NCBI RefSeq assembly: GCF_014698065.1
Contig: NZ_JACJSI010000005.1
Location: forward strand, 62,001-126,000
Length of the DNA: 64,000 bases
Direction: 5' to 3'
From: Nostoc flagelliforme FACHB-838
GTDB lineage: Bacteria > Cyanobacteriota > Cyanobacteriia > Cyanobacteriales > Nostocaceae
This document shows, piece after piece, positions 18,048 through 27,312 of this stretch; the stretch's first letter is position 1, and every line of letters begins with the position of its first letter. The notes under the pieces were generated by a model. It was not told the DNA's origin. It saw only the letters and a list, made by a program, of their open reading frames with translations, and did no database searches. The translations under genes were made by a program, and so were the position numbers.

Positions 18048-19502
18048 ATGTTTCAGGCTACTCGCCGCCGTCTTGCAATTTGGTACACTGCCGTCACTAC
18101 TGTATTACTCCTTCTGTTTGCCAGTGGGGTTTATTTATACGTCCGTAGTACTTTGATTGAGCGGATTGATGACACCCTTAACCATGTTGTGGAAATAGTA
18201 GAGCGTTGTATTACAAACAGTCGCTGTGCGTCTACGCTCATATTTGAGCCAATTAATGCTGATGCAGATAAATTTCGCATTAATGTAGAAGCCAGTTTAC
18301 GTGAAAATACTGATGCTGTAGAAGATGACCACATCGACCTAGAATGGTTTAGTCCAACGGGTAAATTACTTTGGTCAACGCTATCGGAACCTCTAAATAT
18401 TCCCATTCATGCCAACCGCACTGGTGAAACTGTGCGTGTAGTCAAGGATGAGAGTAAAGATTCAAAATTCAAAACTTCTGACTCACCACTGTTATTACGG
18501 CAAATTACACAACGTGTGGATGTGGGACGGCAAGTATTAGGATATCTGCGTGTTAGTCATCCCTGGTTTGAAGTCACTAAACCCAGTCGCCAATTGATTT
18601 TTGATTTGGCGCTAGGTATTGGCTTAATGGTGCTTTCTGTAGGTGCAAGTGGTTGGTTTCTTTCGGGTAAAGCGATGGAACCTGTAGGTGAGTCTTATCA
18701 ACGCCTCAAACAATTTACTGCTGATGCTTCCCACGAACTTAGAAGTCCCATTACTTTGATTCAAACCAATGTGCAAGTTGCCCTTGCTGATTTGGATTTA
18801 ACAGAGTCAGAAACAACTACTTCTATGCAGTATCGGCAACAGTTAAAGGTGATAGAACGTTTAACGCAGCGTTTGGGTAAGTTAGTCAATGACTTACTCT
18901 TCTTAGCACGGCAGGATAGTGGTATTAGCAAAGACACTTTTTCACCTTGTCCGCTGGATGCTTTGTTAATGGAGGTGGTTGAAGAACAGCAATTGTTAGC
19001 TCCTGAACAAGAAATCACCCTTTCTCTAGATTTAGTTGACCCTCCTGCTTCCGAAACTAACCCCGAATTACTGGAAAATTGGTTTACCCTTGTGGGCAAT
19101 TGGGATCAATTGGTGCGGCTGTTCACAAATTTAATTTCTAATGCCTTGCATTACACTCCAGCAGGTGGACGGGTGAAAGTGGAATTGGCGCGGATAGAGG
19201 GAATAAATCGTGTTTCTAGGCTACGTAACACTAGTGCCCAGTTGCAAGTTAAAGTGACTGATACCGGAGTTGGAATTCCAGCAGAAGCGCTACCATGCTT
19301 GTTTGATCGCTTTTATCGGGTAGATCCGGCACGTACTCATAGTACTAGGAATACAACTACAGCTAATGCTACTGGTTCAGGATTAGGATTAGCGATCGCT
19401 CAAGCTATTGTCGAACATCACCAGGGTCATATTCAAGTTGAAAGTACCCAAGGCACTGGCACCACATTTACTGTCACCTTACCAATAACTCTTGAGTCTT
19501 AA
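18048..19502 (+). CDS. Sensor histidine kinase, RppB-like
   Basis: 484 residues. It has two membrane helices, about residues 12-30 and 183-205, enclosing a periplasmic sensor domain of roughly 150 residues that contains two cysteines (ERCITNSRCAS). The dimerisation domain has the phospho-acceptor His229 in DASHELRSPITLIQ. The ATPase domain has the N box (LFTNLISNALHYTP), the G1 box DTGVGIP and the G2 box GSGLGLAIAQAIVEHH. A low-complexity stretch (STRNTTTANATGSG) precedes G2. The probable partner is the RppA-like regulator 1.3 kb upstream on the other strand, with hisG between. The signal is not deducible; the paired cysteines suggest redox or metal sensing (inference). Confidence 0.85.
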   Translation: MFQATRRRLAIWYTAVTTVLLLLFASGVYLYVRSTLIERIDDTLNHVVEIVERCITNSRCASTLIFEPINADADKFRINVEASLRENTDAVEDDHIDLEWFSPTGKLLWSTLSEPLNIPIHANRTGETVRVVKDESKDSKFKTSDSPLLLRQITQRVDVGRQVLGYLRVSHPWFEVTKPSRQLIFDLALGIGLMVLSVGASGWFLSGKAMEPVGESYQRLKQFTADASHELRSPITLIQTNVQVALADLDLTESETTTSMQYRQQLKVIERLTQRLGKLVNDLLFLARQDSGISKDTFSPCPLDALLMEVVEEQQLLAPEQEITLSLDLVDPPASETNPELLENWFTLVGNWDQLVRLFTNLISNALHYTPAGGRVKVELARIEGINRVSRLRNTSAQLQVKVTDTGVGIPAEALPCLFDRFYRVDPARTHSTRNTTTANATGSGLGLAIAQAIVEHHQGHIQVESTQGTGTTFTVTLPITLES

Positions 19503-19870
19503 TTTAGTCATAAATTTTTGTTTCCTATGATAGATGTAGAATTTTATTCAACCAAAACTGACTTGCACTATTAACCTGAAAATTTATTTTTGAGCATTAT
19601 CATTATCTTGTTAAAAATAATTTAAATTTGCAACAATATGTTTAATGGCAAGGTTTAAAGTCTTTAGTCTATTTAAGAACTAAGGCTTTCAGTCTTGAGG
19701 ATGAAACATATCTATTTTTTTATATTATTTTCGTTTCCTTAGTTAGATACGGAAAATTGAGTGATTTGTTAAATATTAGATGTACTCAAGTAACGATAAA
19801 ACCTAATTTAATATTCAACTGGATAAATCTTTCTAGAAAAGAAAAATTGAAGTTATTCTAGGAGTCAATA
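19503..19870. other. AT-rich non-coding interval
   Basis: 368 nt between the kinase gene and the secreted protein gene, strongly AT-rich. No hairpin or repeat stands out. It should contain the promoter of the gene starting at 19871, whose ribosome site (TAGGAG) is clear. Confidence 0.5.
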
Positions 19871-20584
19871 ATGAATATAAAGCCTCAAAAGTTCCGCAAG
19901 TCTGCTGAGTTATTTAGCGCTATTTGTGGGGGATTGCTGATTAGTCTGCCAGCAATTCCTCAAGCATTAGCACAAGAATCTACTCCTAAAGTTAATCCGT
20001 GCCCTAGTATTTTCTATGAAGAACCACACAATAGTCAGGTTGTAGTGCCACAGGGCTGTCCTCCCAATGCGTTAACGCAAAGACTAGCTGCTCAAGGGCT
20101 TCTTGGTGTCCCTGTGAATCCATCACCAGAGCAAATAAGATTGGGTGTCGGTGGTGAAGCTCCAGAACCAGGTGTCAGGCTACCACGCCCAGCCCCTGGC
20201 ACTCAAACTCAACAGCCTTTGACAGGGACGGTTTCAAGTGACCAACCACTACTACAACCACGGCAAACCCCCATTGCGACGATCGCACTAGCAAATGGTA
20301 CGGTTAATATCAGGTTGATAAATGACACTGCGGCTAATGTAACTTACCAAGTAATTGGCGATACAGCACCGCGATCGCTACAAGGTAAAGACAATGTGAC
20401 ACTGCAAGTTCTAAGGGCACCAGTAACGGTGACATTTGAACGAGAAGATGGCGGACAGTTGATAGTAACTCCACAAGCTTCTTCAGCAGGAAGCTTGGAA
20501 GTTACATTTAAGGAAGCCACCAATGCAGCACAGGGTAGAAGTGCGATGAGAATTGAACCAAACGGTTCAGTATTTTTGAATTAA
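19871..20584 (+). CDS. Secreted hypothetical protein, cyanobacterial
   Basis: 237 residues. The signal peptide ends at about residue 34 (LPAIPQALAQES). The mature part starts with a Cys-Pro segment (NPCPSIFYEEPHN...PQGCPP), continues with a Pro/Gly/Gln-rich linker (about 85-135), and ends in a probable beta-domain with strands ATIALANGTVNIRLINDTAANVTYQVIG and APVTVTFEREDGG. The two cysteines could form a disulfide. I do not recognise a named domain. The start is supported by a ribosome site (CTAGGAGTC) 7-12 nt upstream. Confidence 0.7.
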   Translation: MNIKPQKFRKSAELFSAICGGLLISLPAIPQALAQESTPKVNPCPSIFYEEPHNSQVVVPQGCPPNALTQRLAAQGLLGVPVNPSPEQIRLGVGGEAPEPGVRLPRPAPGTQTQQPLTGTVSSDQPLLQPRQTPIATIALANGTVNIRLINDTAANVTYQVIGDTAPRSLQGKDNVTLQVLRAPVTVTFEREDGGQLIVTPQASSAGSLEVTFKEATNAAQGRSAMRIEPNGSVFLN

Positions 20585-20599
20585 TCAAAGAGTGAAGAT

Positions 20600-20635
20600 T
20601 TAGGAGTGAACAGTTAAAGAACTCTTCACTCCTAA
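20600..20635. terminator. Bidirectional terminator-like hairpin
   Basis: TTAGGAGTGAA (20600-20610) and TTCACTCCTAA (20625-20635) form a perfect 11-bp stem followed by CTTTTAA. It lies between the convergent stops at 20584 and 20646, so it can serve both genes. Confidence 0.65.
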
Positions 20636-20645
20636 CTTTTAACTG

Positions 20646-21728
20646 CTACTTTCGCTGAAGCATTTTAGTTAGCTGATCTAGCAATTGCACTTCTTGCTTG
20701 CTGTCTTCCAACGTCCGCGCCAGTATAATCGCCCTTTCGTAAAAATTTCGGGCTGTTAGGTAATTACCTTGTTGCTTATATAACTGAGCGTAAGATTCAA
20801 AAGATTTTAATTCTTCTCGCAAATTTTGCAATTCTTTAGCGAGTGCTAAACGTTGCTCTAGTAAGTCAAAAGCCCGTTCATAGCGTCCTACAGCACTGTG
20901 AGCCGTAACTAAACCGTCAATTGCCCGTAATTCATTAGTGCGATCGCGGTTAATTTTAGCTGTCCGCATTGCTACCCCATAAGTGGCAATTGTATCTTGA
21001 TAATTTCCCGATGCTAAATAAGCATCTCCTAAATTATTCAGGGTATTTGCTTCACCGATGGCATTGCCAGTCTGACGGCGGAATATTAAAGCATTTTCAT
21101 ACAATTTAATCGCCTTGTTGTAATCTCCCAACCTGGCAGTTACCAAACCCAAATTATTTAAAGATAATCCTTCCCCTTCAATATTTTTGACACTGTGAGC
21201 AATTGCCAGTGCATCTTCAACAGTTTTACCAGCAGCAGTATATTCCCCTTGTTGCAGCATAAATGTACTGATATTATTCAGCACAAAAATCTCAGATTGG
21301 AAGTCTTTAGTATCACGAGCGATCGCTAATCCTCGTCTGAAAGCATCTTCCGCCTCTTTTAAACTAGCGAGTTGGACATAAGCTTTAGCAAGCAAATTGT
21401 ATGTCAGACCTTGTGATTTCAGGTCGCCAATTGAGTGATATAGTTCTAGTGCCCGCAAGCAAGATGCAATTGTTTTATCGGCATATCCTGAAGTGTATTG
21501 TTGTTCACCAATACGCAACAAACTATCTGCTTCATCTCTTGATTGTCGCCCAACGGAATTATTTAAAGGACGATGAAGTTGTTGCGTAATATCAACCACA
21601 CCCGCAGTTACAGGTCTCAGGAAGAAAGTAAACAGTAAAAAGCTGTATAAAAGTACCTGGGAGTGAGAAATCCTACTTACACAAATTAAGCCTACCTTTT
21701 GCCAGGGAAATACAAGCCGTTGTTTCAT
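20646..21728 (-). CDS. Tetratricopeptide repeat protein
   Basis: 360 residues. A hydrophobic segment at about residues 22-40 (VLLYSFLLFTFFLRPVTAG) acts as a signal peptide or anchor, so the repeats are probably periplasmic. From about residue 65 there are about seven consecutive 40-residue TPR units of the LGDA/NLG class, with cores such as GLTYNLLAKAYVQLASLKEAE, LNNLGLVTARLGDYNKAIKL and LNNLGDAYLASGNYQDTIA. TPR arrays bind protein partners; none is evident. A sigma-like gene follows upstream on the same strand, but the 97-nt gap makes co-transcription uncertain. Confidence 0.85.
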   Translation of the reverse strand: MKQRLVFPWQKVGLICVSRISHSQVLLYSFLLFTFFLRPVTAGVVDITQQLHRPLNNSVGRQSRDEADSLLRIGEQQYTSGYADKTIASCLRALELYHSIGDLKSQGLTYNLLAKAYVQLASLKEAEDAFRRGLAIARDTKDFQSEIFVLNNISTFMLQQGEYTAAGKTVEDALAIAHSVKNIEGEGLSLNNLGLVTARLGDYNKAIKLYENALIFRRQTGNAIGEANTLNNLGDAYLASGNYQDTIATYGVAMRTAKINRDRTNELRAIDGLVTAHSAVGRYERAFDLLEQRLALAKELQNLREELKSFESYAQLYKQQGNYLTARNFYERAIILARTLEDSKQEVQLLDQLTKMLQRK

Positions 21729-21825
21729 AAAAGTTACCCGTAAAGTTGCGGGTTTAAGTAGAAGGTCTAAGAAGAAGTTTTAATTTTTTAATTGAAGACA
21801 ATCAATATACGCGTTTACACTTAAG

Positions 21826-22455
21826 TCATGATTGAGCAATATCTTCCCCAAAGTATATAGAGCGGATATCTGTGGGTAATTTGTCCTCTAGCATACGATA
21901 GCCTTCCTGAAGAAACTTGGCTACTTCATTAGGAGCGATCGCTTCTCCTTCGGCTTGCAGATAGGCAGCGATTCTAGTTTCGCTCCAGTGGAAAGTTTGA
22001 GCCATTAACACGATCAATCGTAAAACTGGTGGTAATTGGTCTAACGCCTGTTCTACATAACACCATAGCGGCGGCGAAGTCGTTTGGAGAGAATAATGAA
22101 TTGCTTCTGTGGGTGGTAGTTTAATCTCGTTAATACAGAAAGCTGTCATATTAATTAACCAATTTTGCATGGTTAGAGCTTCCTCATCTAATTCAGAGTC
22201 AGTTAACTTTAATCCACCGAGTTCGTAATAAATATGCCGCCAAGTGAGGGCAAACAAATAATCTGCCTGCACAGGCGATCGCGCCGAATGTCGAATTAAG
22301 GTATAGACTATAGGGCTATAGCGACAAAAAATTACTGTAAAATACTTTCCGGCATCTGGATTGCGCTGAAACAGAGTCAGTAGTTCATGGTCACTGTGAT
22401 GGAATAGCGACTTCACCAGGGGGTGATTAGCTTCCGTAAAATGGGGAATTTGCAT
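21826..22455 (-). CDS. Divergent sigma-70/ECF-like factor
   Basis: 209 residues. The N-terminal half resembles ECF sigma region 2 (HSDHELLTLFQRNPDAGKYF, then FCRYSPIVYTLIRHSARSPVQADYLFALTWRHIYYELGGL). A C-terminal segment resembles region 4: ALDQLPPVLRLIVLMAQTFHWSETRIAAYLQ, then EVAKFLQEGYRMLEDKLP. Both are weaker than in canonical ECF factors, and the helix-turn-helix is not textbook. It may be a sigma factor or a degenerate regulator. No anti-sigma gene is adjacent, but the TPR protein downstream is on the same strand. The start is the ATG at complement 22453-22455. Confidence 0.65.
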   Translation of the reverse strand: MQIPHFTEANHPLVKSLFHHSDHELLTLFQRNPDAGKYFTVIFCRYSPIVYTLIRHSARSPVQADYLFALTWRHIYYELGGLKLTDSELDEEALTMQNWLINMTAFCINEIKLPPTEAIHYSLQTTSPPLWCYVEQALDQLPPVLRLIVLMAQTFHWSETRIAAYLQAEGEAIAPNEVAKFLQEGYRMLEDKLPTDIRSIYFGEDIAQS

Positions 22456-22651
22456 AAGCCTTTCGATTGATAATTGTTAAAATAGTTTTGGAAATTACAC
22501 TCTCCTAGTTAATCGCATAATATCTTGGTGTTGCTCACTTTGTAGATGAGACTCAGACTACTTGAGTATTGATAAACTAGAAACAAGGACTTAATTTTAG
22601 TCTTAATCGACAATCATAAAATCAACTCTCTTATAGAATCCTTATTTGTTC

Positions 22652-23248
22652 ATGGTTATAGCGGTTAGTGTGATATCGTTCCTGCTCAGTCCCCTTACCT
22701 TAGGCTCCTTTCTGCCTTCCCTGCCCTTGGATAGCCTATTCTCTACCCAAGGCATTATGGTGATGCTACTAGCAGCTTATGCTGGTGCTATGTGGATGTT
22801 TCTCACCAGTGCGCCAAAAGTACACACTGTAATGGTGTCAGATTTGGAAATTGCCCGACAGTTGTATGAAGGACTGCTAGATTTGCCAGCAGCCGAGGTG
22901 CCATTGCACTACTACTACAATTACGAACAAACTATAGGTGCCACTGGCGTTGATCCGCTATATATGTCTACTGGGCCTAACTTGTCTAGCAAAATGATGA
23001 ATAATGCTAATGATGGGCTATGGTATCAATTGAAAAAAAACACGCAGCTACACGTCATTACTGGTGCAAGTTTAGGTAGCAAAAATCAGCAACGTCACGT
23101 TTGTTTTGACCACGACTGCCTAGAAATGATTCTAATGCGAGTCGAAACGCGCGGTTTGAAATTCAAGATTCGTAACCAGAAACCCCTGAATTTTTTAGTC
23201 AAGGACTATGAAGGGCGAGTGATTGAGGTGGCTGAGGTAGCGAATTAG
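22652..23248 (+). CDS. Membrane-anchored VOC/glyoxalase-fold protein
   Basis: 198 residues from the ATG at 22652; a TTG two codons earlier is also in frame. Two hydrophobic segments lead (AVSVISFLLSPLTLGSFL, then GIMVMLLAAYAGAMWMFL). The soluble domain has the beta-alpha-beta pattern of the VOC superfamily: KVHTVMVSDLEIARQLYEGLLDLP opening the module, and LKFKIRNQKPLNFLVKDYEGRVIEVAEV closing it with the Glu expected at a metal position. A paired metal-binding set is not clear, so I call the fold and not an enzyme. Transcription ends at the strong terminator at 23274-23316. Confidence 0.65.
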   Translation: MVIAVSVISFLLSPLTLGSFLPSLPLDSLFSTQGIMVMLLAAYAGAMWMFLTSAPKVHTVMVSDLEIARQLYEGLLDLPAAEVPLHYYYNYEQTIGATGVDPLYMSTGPNLSSKMMNNANDGLWYQLKKNTQLHVITGASLGSKNQQRHVCFDHDCLEMILMRVETRGLKFKIRNQKPLNFLVKDYEGRVIEVAEVAN

Positions 23249-23273
23249 TCGTTAGTTATTAGATTATTTTAGG

Positions 23274-23325
23274 TTGGGTGGGGCGTGCTTGCAGTTGTAG
23301 GCATCGCTCCACCCAATATTTTTAG
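23274..23325 (+). terminator. Rho-independent-like terminator
   Basis: TTGGGTGGGGCG and CGCTCCACCCAA form a 12-bp stem with one G-T pair, followed by TATTTTTAG. It begins 26 nt after the stop codon at 23248. Confidence 0.7.
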
Positions 23326-23413
23326 ATTTTATATGGACTCCCAGCTTGGCTTCTAATTAATGTCCCATTTCCACACAGGCTAAAATAGGTAAATCCCCTA
23401 ACCAAGATGATTT

Positions 23414-23980
23414 ATGAACCAGCCGATATCTGAGAGAGTGCGCTGGACTACCGCCGACTTAGAGTTGTTTCCAGATAACGGGAATCGCTATGAAATTATT
23501 GACGGAGAATTGTTTGTGACTAAAGCGCCCCACTGGAAGCATCAAAAAACTTGTGTCAGAATTAGCACTTCCTTGGATAACTGGTCACAAACTACTGGTC
23601 TGGGAGAAGTTGTGGCTGCTCCAGGAATAATTTTTGGTGATAATGATAATGTTATTCCCGATGTTGTCTGGGCTAGCAACGAGAGATTGCCTTTGCTTTT
23701 AGACGAAGCGGGGCATTTGACTGGTGCGCCAGAACTGGTTGTAGAGGTGTTATCTGCTGGTAGTGAAAATGAAAAGCGTGACAGAGAACTAAAACTTAAG
23801 CTCTACTCATCACGAGGTGTCAGAGAATATTGGATTGTAGATTGGCGCAAGCAACAGGTGGAAGTATATCGACGCGAACAAGCGAGTTTAAAGTTAGTTG
23901 CTACGTTATTCAATAGTGACGAATTAAGTTCACCCATATTGCCTGATTTTACTTGTGCGATCGCTCTTTTATTTACTTAA
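23414..23980 (+). CDS. Uma2 family protein (DUF820)
   Basis: 188 residues, a full-length and typical Uma2 protein: W(T)TADLELFPDNGNRYEIIDGELFVT, then VIPDVVWAS (core Asp), PELVVEVLSAGSENEKRDRELKLKLYSSRGVREYWIVDWRKQQVEVYRRE. The Asp, the Glu of VVEVLS and the Lys in RELKLKLYS occupy the PD-(D/E)XK positions, so the nuclease-like centre is intact. Cellular function is unknown. Its 3' end is 16 nt from the end of the convergent gene at 23997. Confidence 0.9.
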   Translation: MNQPISERVRWTTADLELFPDNGNRYEIIDGELFVTKAPHWKHQKTCVRISTSLDNWSQTTGLGEVVAAPGIIFGDNDNVIPDVVWASNERLPLLLDEAGHLTGAPELVVEVLSAGSENEKRDRELKLKLYSSRGVREYWIVDWRKQQVEVYRREQASLKLVATLFNSDELSSPILPDFTCAIALLFT

Positions 23981-23996
23981 ATAAATTACGAATTAG

Positions 23997-24278
23997 TTAA
24001 CTGTGTTGTAAAAACTCAACTTTAGGCAATAATGGGTCAGTTACAATACCTACACCATTAAACCCCCAACGTTTGAGCAAGTTCCCCAACTGTGTACGCG
24101 CAATAGATTCCACAGTAAAGCGATTTGCCACTTCTGCTGCGTGCGTGTTGAGATAGCTAAGAGCCTCAAAGTTTTCCTGAAACAGCAATAAATAACCCGA
24201 TGTTTCCGCATCAGGACGAGCGATGAGATAATTACCGTCAGTTTTTGAGCGCACCAAGTAATAGACTTCGGACAGCAT
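23997..24278 (-). CDS. Conserved hypothetical protein downstream of pstB
   Basis: 93 residues, soluble. The sequence starts MLSEVYYLVRSKTDGNYLIA and contains RPDAETSGYLLLFQENFEALSYLNTHAAEVANRF, a pattern seen in small cyanobacterial proteins of unknown function. I assign no domain. It lies 122 nt beyond the pstB stop codon on the same strand and could be a last, weakly coupled member of the pst transcript, or independent. Confidence 0.6.
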   Translation of the reverse strand: MLSEVYYLVRSKTDGNYLIARPDAETSGYLLLFQENFEALSYLNTHAAEVANRFTVESIARTQLGNLLKRWGFNGVGIVTDPLLPKVEFLQHS

Positions 24279-24400
24279 GGAGATCAGGTTTGTTTGAGAG
24301 GAAAAAAGTCCTTCAAATAAAAAAACATAGAGGAATATCGCACAGCTTTAATTTCCGAGTATCCCTCATTGCTTTAATATCAACAATGTAAAATAAATAT

Positions 24401-25207
24401 TTATCCAAATTTGCCGCTAACGTAATCTCGCGTATCTTCCTGCTTAGGATTATTGAAAATTACTTCTGTTGCGTCGTACTCCACCATGTAGCCGCTACGG
24501 ATTCCTGTGTCTGAAGTCCGAACATTAAAAAAGGCTGTCTTATCAGAAACACGCGCTGCTTGCTGCATATTATGGGTGACAATGACGATAGTATATTGCT
24601 CTTTAAGTTCGTGAATCAATTCTTCAACACGCAAGGTGGAAATGGGGTCGAGAGCAGAGCAAGGCTCATCCATTAGTATAATTTCAGGTTGTACTGCGAT
24701 CGCACGAGCAATACATAACCGTTGTTGTTGTCCACCAGATAAAGACGAGCCACTTTGTTTTAGTTTATCTTTGACTTCATCCCACAAAGCTGCTTTTCTG
24801 AGACTGCTTTCTACCAATTCATTCAAATCACCTTTGTAGCCGTTGATTTTGGCTCCAAAAGTAATATTGTCATAAATTGATTTTGGAAATGGGTTTGGTC
24901 TTTGAAACACCATCCCAATTCTCCGGCGCACTTCTACAGCGTCGATGTCGGGTGCATACAAGTTTTTATCATCAAAAAATATCTTACCTTCTGCCCGAAA
25001 TGACTCAATCAGGTCATTGAGGCGGTTATAGCATCGCAACAACGTACTTTTACCACAACCAGAAGGGCCAATAAAAGCTGTAACCTGATGTCTCGGTATA
25101 TCTAGCCAAATATTCTGTAAAGCTAAAAACTTACCATAGTAAACGTTGAGATTTTCAGTGCGTAAAACGGTTTCAGTGTCACTCACTGTACTAGTGTTGT
25201 TAGCCAT
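24401..25207 (-). CDS. pstB: Phosphate ABC transporter ATP-binding protein
   Basis: 268 residues; powers high-affinity phosphate import. All ABC motifs are present: Walker [11 protein letters not shown]-loop [17 protein letters not shown] (typical of PstB), signature [16 protein letters not shown], Walker [14 protein letters not shown], and the H-loop [14 protein letters not shown]. It is the last of four genes in the order pstS-pstC-pstA-pstB; the gap to pstA is 59 nt. No phoU is visible. Confidence 0.97.
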   Translation of the reverse strand: MANNTSTVSDTETVLRTENLNVYYGKFLALQNIWLDIPRHQVTAFIGPSGCGKSTLLRCYNRLNDLIESFRAEGKIFFDDKNLYAPDIDAVEVRRRIGMVFQRPNPFPKSIYDNITFGAKINGYKGDLNELVESSLRKAALWDEVKDKLKQSGSSLSGGQQQRLCIARAIAVQPEIILMDEPCSALDPISTLRVEELIHELKEQYTIVIVTHNMQQAARVSDKTAFFNVRTSDTGIRSGYMVEYDATEVIFNNPKQEDTRDYVSGKFG

Positions 25208-25266
25208 AAATTAAATCTAGTGTTAGTTTTTTAGCGATGGGGATTTGCACTGTGGATAATTATTTA

Positions 25267-26148
25267 CTAAACTTTTTTGCGAGTTACCCAGCGAGCGATA
25301 ATACTTGTGATTAGAACCATCAATACCAAAATTAAAGATGCTGCCCAAGCTAATGATTGCCAATTTTTGAACGGAGAAATGGCATATTTGTAAACCAAAA
25401 CAGCAAGGGAAGCTGTGGGTTCAAATAAGCTACTAGGCCAAAAATTGGAAAACAGCGCGGTAAATAGTAAAGGTGCGGTTTCTCCAGATGCTCTGGCGAT
25501 CGCTAGCGTTGCCCCAGTTACAATTGCTGGTAAGGCTGCTGGCAACACTACTTGTGTTACTGTTTGAAAGTTAGTTGCTCCTAACCCTACAGATGCTTGT
25601 CGTAAATCTTGCGAAACTAACTGCAAGGCTTCGTCAGTAGTTCGGACAATAATTGGCAACATCAAAATTGACAGGGCAAAGCCTCCACCTAAAGCTGAAT
25701 ATGATCCTAAGTTCAACTTTACCAGTGTTAAAACTACAATACCATAGGCAAATACCCCAGCAATAATTGAGGGGACTCCACTCAGGACATTAGCCGCAAA
25801 ACGTACCCATCTCGCGACTTGAGCCGAGCTAAATTCTGTGATGTAAATCGCTGCTAGAATACCAAATGGGATACTAATTAAGGCAGCAATTCCTACCATT
25901 AGTAGTGTACCCAAGATTGCATTACCAAAACCTCCTCCCTGTTGTAACGCTTTGGGTGGCAGTTCAAAAAAGATGCTAGGATTCAAACTGCTGAAGCCTT
26001 GAATAATGACATAAGAAAGTACTGCTAGCAAAGGCACAAGTGCCAATACCCCGCAGATAAATCCAACTACGGTCATTACAGTATTAAACAATGTTCTTTG
26101 AGACATGGCAGCCCGAGTTAGACTGCGCTCTGGAAAATTAGAAGTCAT
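25267..26148 (-). CDS. pstA: Phosphate ABC transporter permease PstA
   Basis: 293 residues with six predicted membrane helices. The family cytoplasmic loop is visible (RTTDEALQLVSQDLRQASVGLGATNFQTVTQVVLPAALPAIVTG, with the EAA-type contact to PstB). It starts 19 nt after pstC ends, so it is co-transcribed. The start is the ATG at complement 26146-26148; an ATG 14 codons later (MSQRTLFN) is an alternative. Confidence 0.95.
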   Translation of the reverse strand: MTSNFPERSLTRAAMSQRTLFNTVMTVVGFICGVLALVPLLAVLSYVIIQGFSSLNPSIFFELPPKALQQGGGFGNAILGTLLMVGIAALISIPFGILAAIYITEFSSAQVARWVRFAANVLSGVPSIIAGVFAYGIVVLTLVKLNLGSYSALGGGFALSILMLPIIVRTTDEALQLVSQDLRQASVGLGATNFQTVTQVVLPAALPAIVTGATLAIARASGETAPLLFTALFSNFWPSSLFEPTASLAVLVYKYAISPFKNWQSLAWAASLILVLMVLITSIIARWVTRKKV

Positions 26149-26167
26149 AATTTAATCCAAAAATAAG

Positions 26168-27118
26168 CTACAGTCGCTTGACTCTCAGAACGATAAATTC
26201 GGCCATGATATTGACTATCAAGGTCAAGAAGAATAGAACTAAAGCAGCGTACATTAAAGCCGAAACTTGCAAACCACTAGCTTCTGAAAATTGATTCGCC
26301 AGTAGAGAAGAAATCGTATTACCTGGTGCTAACAGTGAGATACTAATGTTGTTGGAATTACCAATCAACATTGTTACAGCCATTGTTTCTCCCATTGCCC
26401 GACCGAGTGCTAACATCACAGCACTAACTATGCCCGAAAAAGCTGCTGGAATCAGAATTTGCAAAATCGTTTCCCAGCGAGTTGCTCCTAGTCCTACGGC
26501 TGCTTGGCGCAAACTGGAGGGTATAGAAATTAAGGCATCGCGTGATAAAGCTGTGATGATTGGCAAAGTCATAATTGCTAATATAACTCCCGCCGGTAAC
26601 ATTCCTGGGCCTGTAGGGGGGGTGCTAAAAAATGGTATCCAGCCAAAGTAACTATTGAGCCATTTTCCTAAGTTAGTTAAGATAGGTACTAAAACAAAAA
26701 TACCCCAAACCCCGTAAACAACACTGGGAATAGCTGCGAGCAGTTCTACCGCAAAAACCAGTACCAACTTCACTTTTGAGGGTAAAAAATCCTCGCTTAG
26801 TACAATAGCAGTACCAACTCCAATCGGTACAGCTATCAGTAAACCAATAAAGGAACTCAAGAGAGTTCCATAAATTTGAGGTAGCACTCCATAGCTATCA
26901 TTAACTGGGTTCCAAGTGGTGTTAGCTAAAAAGCTAGCACCAAACTGTTGGATGGCAGGCCAAGAAGCAATTGCCACCTGTAAGCCGATCCATAATAAAG
27001 TAGCAGCAACCCCAAAGGCGAAAATTTTAGTAAGCCAAATAAAACCCTGATCTAGGGACTTTTCTACATCAGAGCGATTTTTTGTTGCTGATGAAAGGTT
27101 TTGAGTATTTGTAGCCAT
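26168..27118 (-). CDS. pstC: Phosphate ABC transporter permease PstC
   Basis: 316 residues if started at complement 27116-27118 (MATNTQNLSS); the frame opens six codons earlier. Six membrane helices and the PstC loop (SRDALISIPSSLRQAAVGLGATRWETILQILIPAAFSGIVSAV) are clear, as is GRAMGETMAVTMLIGNS. With PstA it forms the membrane channel. A hairpin in the 194-nt gap from pstS (27216-27235) may lower its expression relative to pstS. Confidence 0.95.
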   Translation of the reverse strand: MATNTQNLSSATKNRSDVEKSLDQGFIWLTKIFAFGVAATLLWIGLQVAIASWPAIQQFGASFLANTTWNPVNDSYGVLPQIYGTLLSSFIGLLIAVPIGVGTAIVLSEDFLPSKVKLVLVFAVELLAAIPSVVYGVWGIFVLVPILTNLGKWLNSYFGWIPFFSTPPTGPGMLPAGVILAIMTLPIITALSRDALISIPSSLRQAAVGLGATRWETILQILIPAAFSGIVSAVMLALGRAMGETMAVTMLIGNSNNISISLLAPGNTISSLLANQFSEASGLQVSALMYAALVLFFLTLIVNIMAEFIVLRVKRL

Positions 27119-27215
27119 GACTACCAATTTTAACAATTAAATTCAAAGAGAAATATGGGAGGCAACCAGATTAGTAAAATTGCCACCTCATCATTTCTTG
27201 AAACTGAAACATTGA

Positions 27216-27235
27216 TAACTTAGAGTTCTAAGTTA
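27216..27235 (-). terminator. Intercistronic hairpin pstS-pstC
   Basis: TAACTTAG and CTAAGTTA form a perfect 8-bp stem with a 4-nt loop, between the pstS stop and pstC. Such stems often act as partial terminators or block 3' decay, leaving more of the binding protein than of the permease. Confidence 0.5.
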
Positions 27236-27312
27236 CGAATGTCGATAAAACAACAACTTTAACGAGCAGCTGACAAATTATTGTTTAGGGATGCCTTATC
27301 TTTTGACTGTAG

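Noticed and set aside
21826-22455. Calling the gene a named sigma factor (for example sigG)
   Set aside because: Region 2 and 4 similarity is visible but too weak to assign a specific cyanobacterial sigma group.
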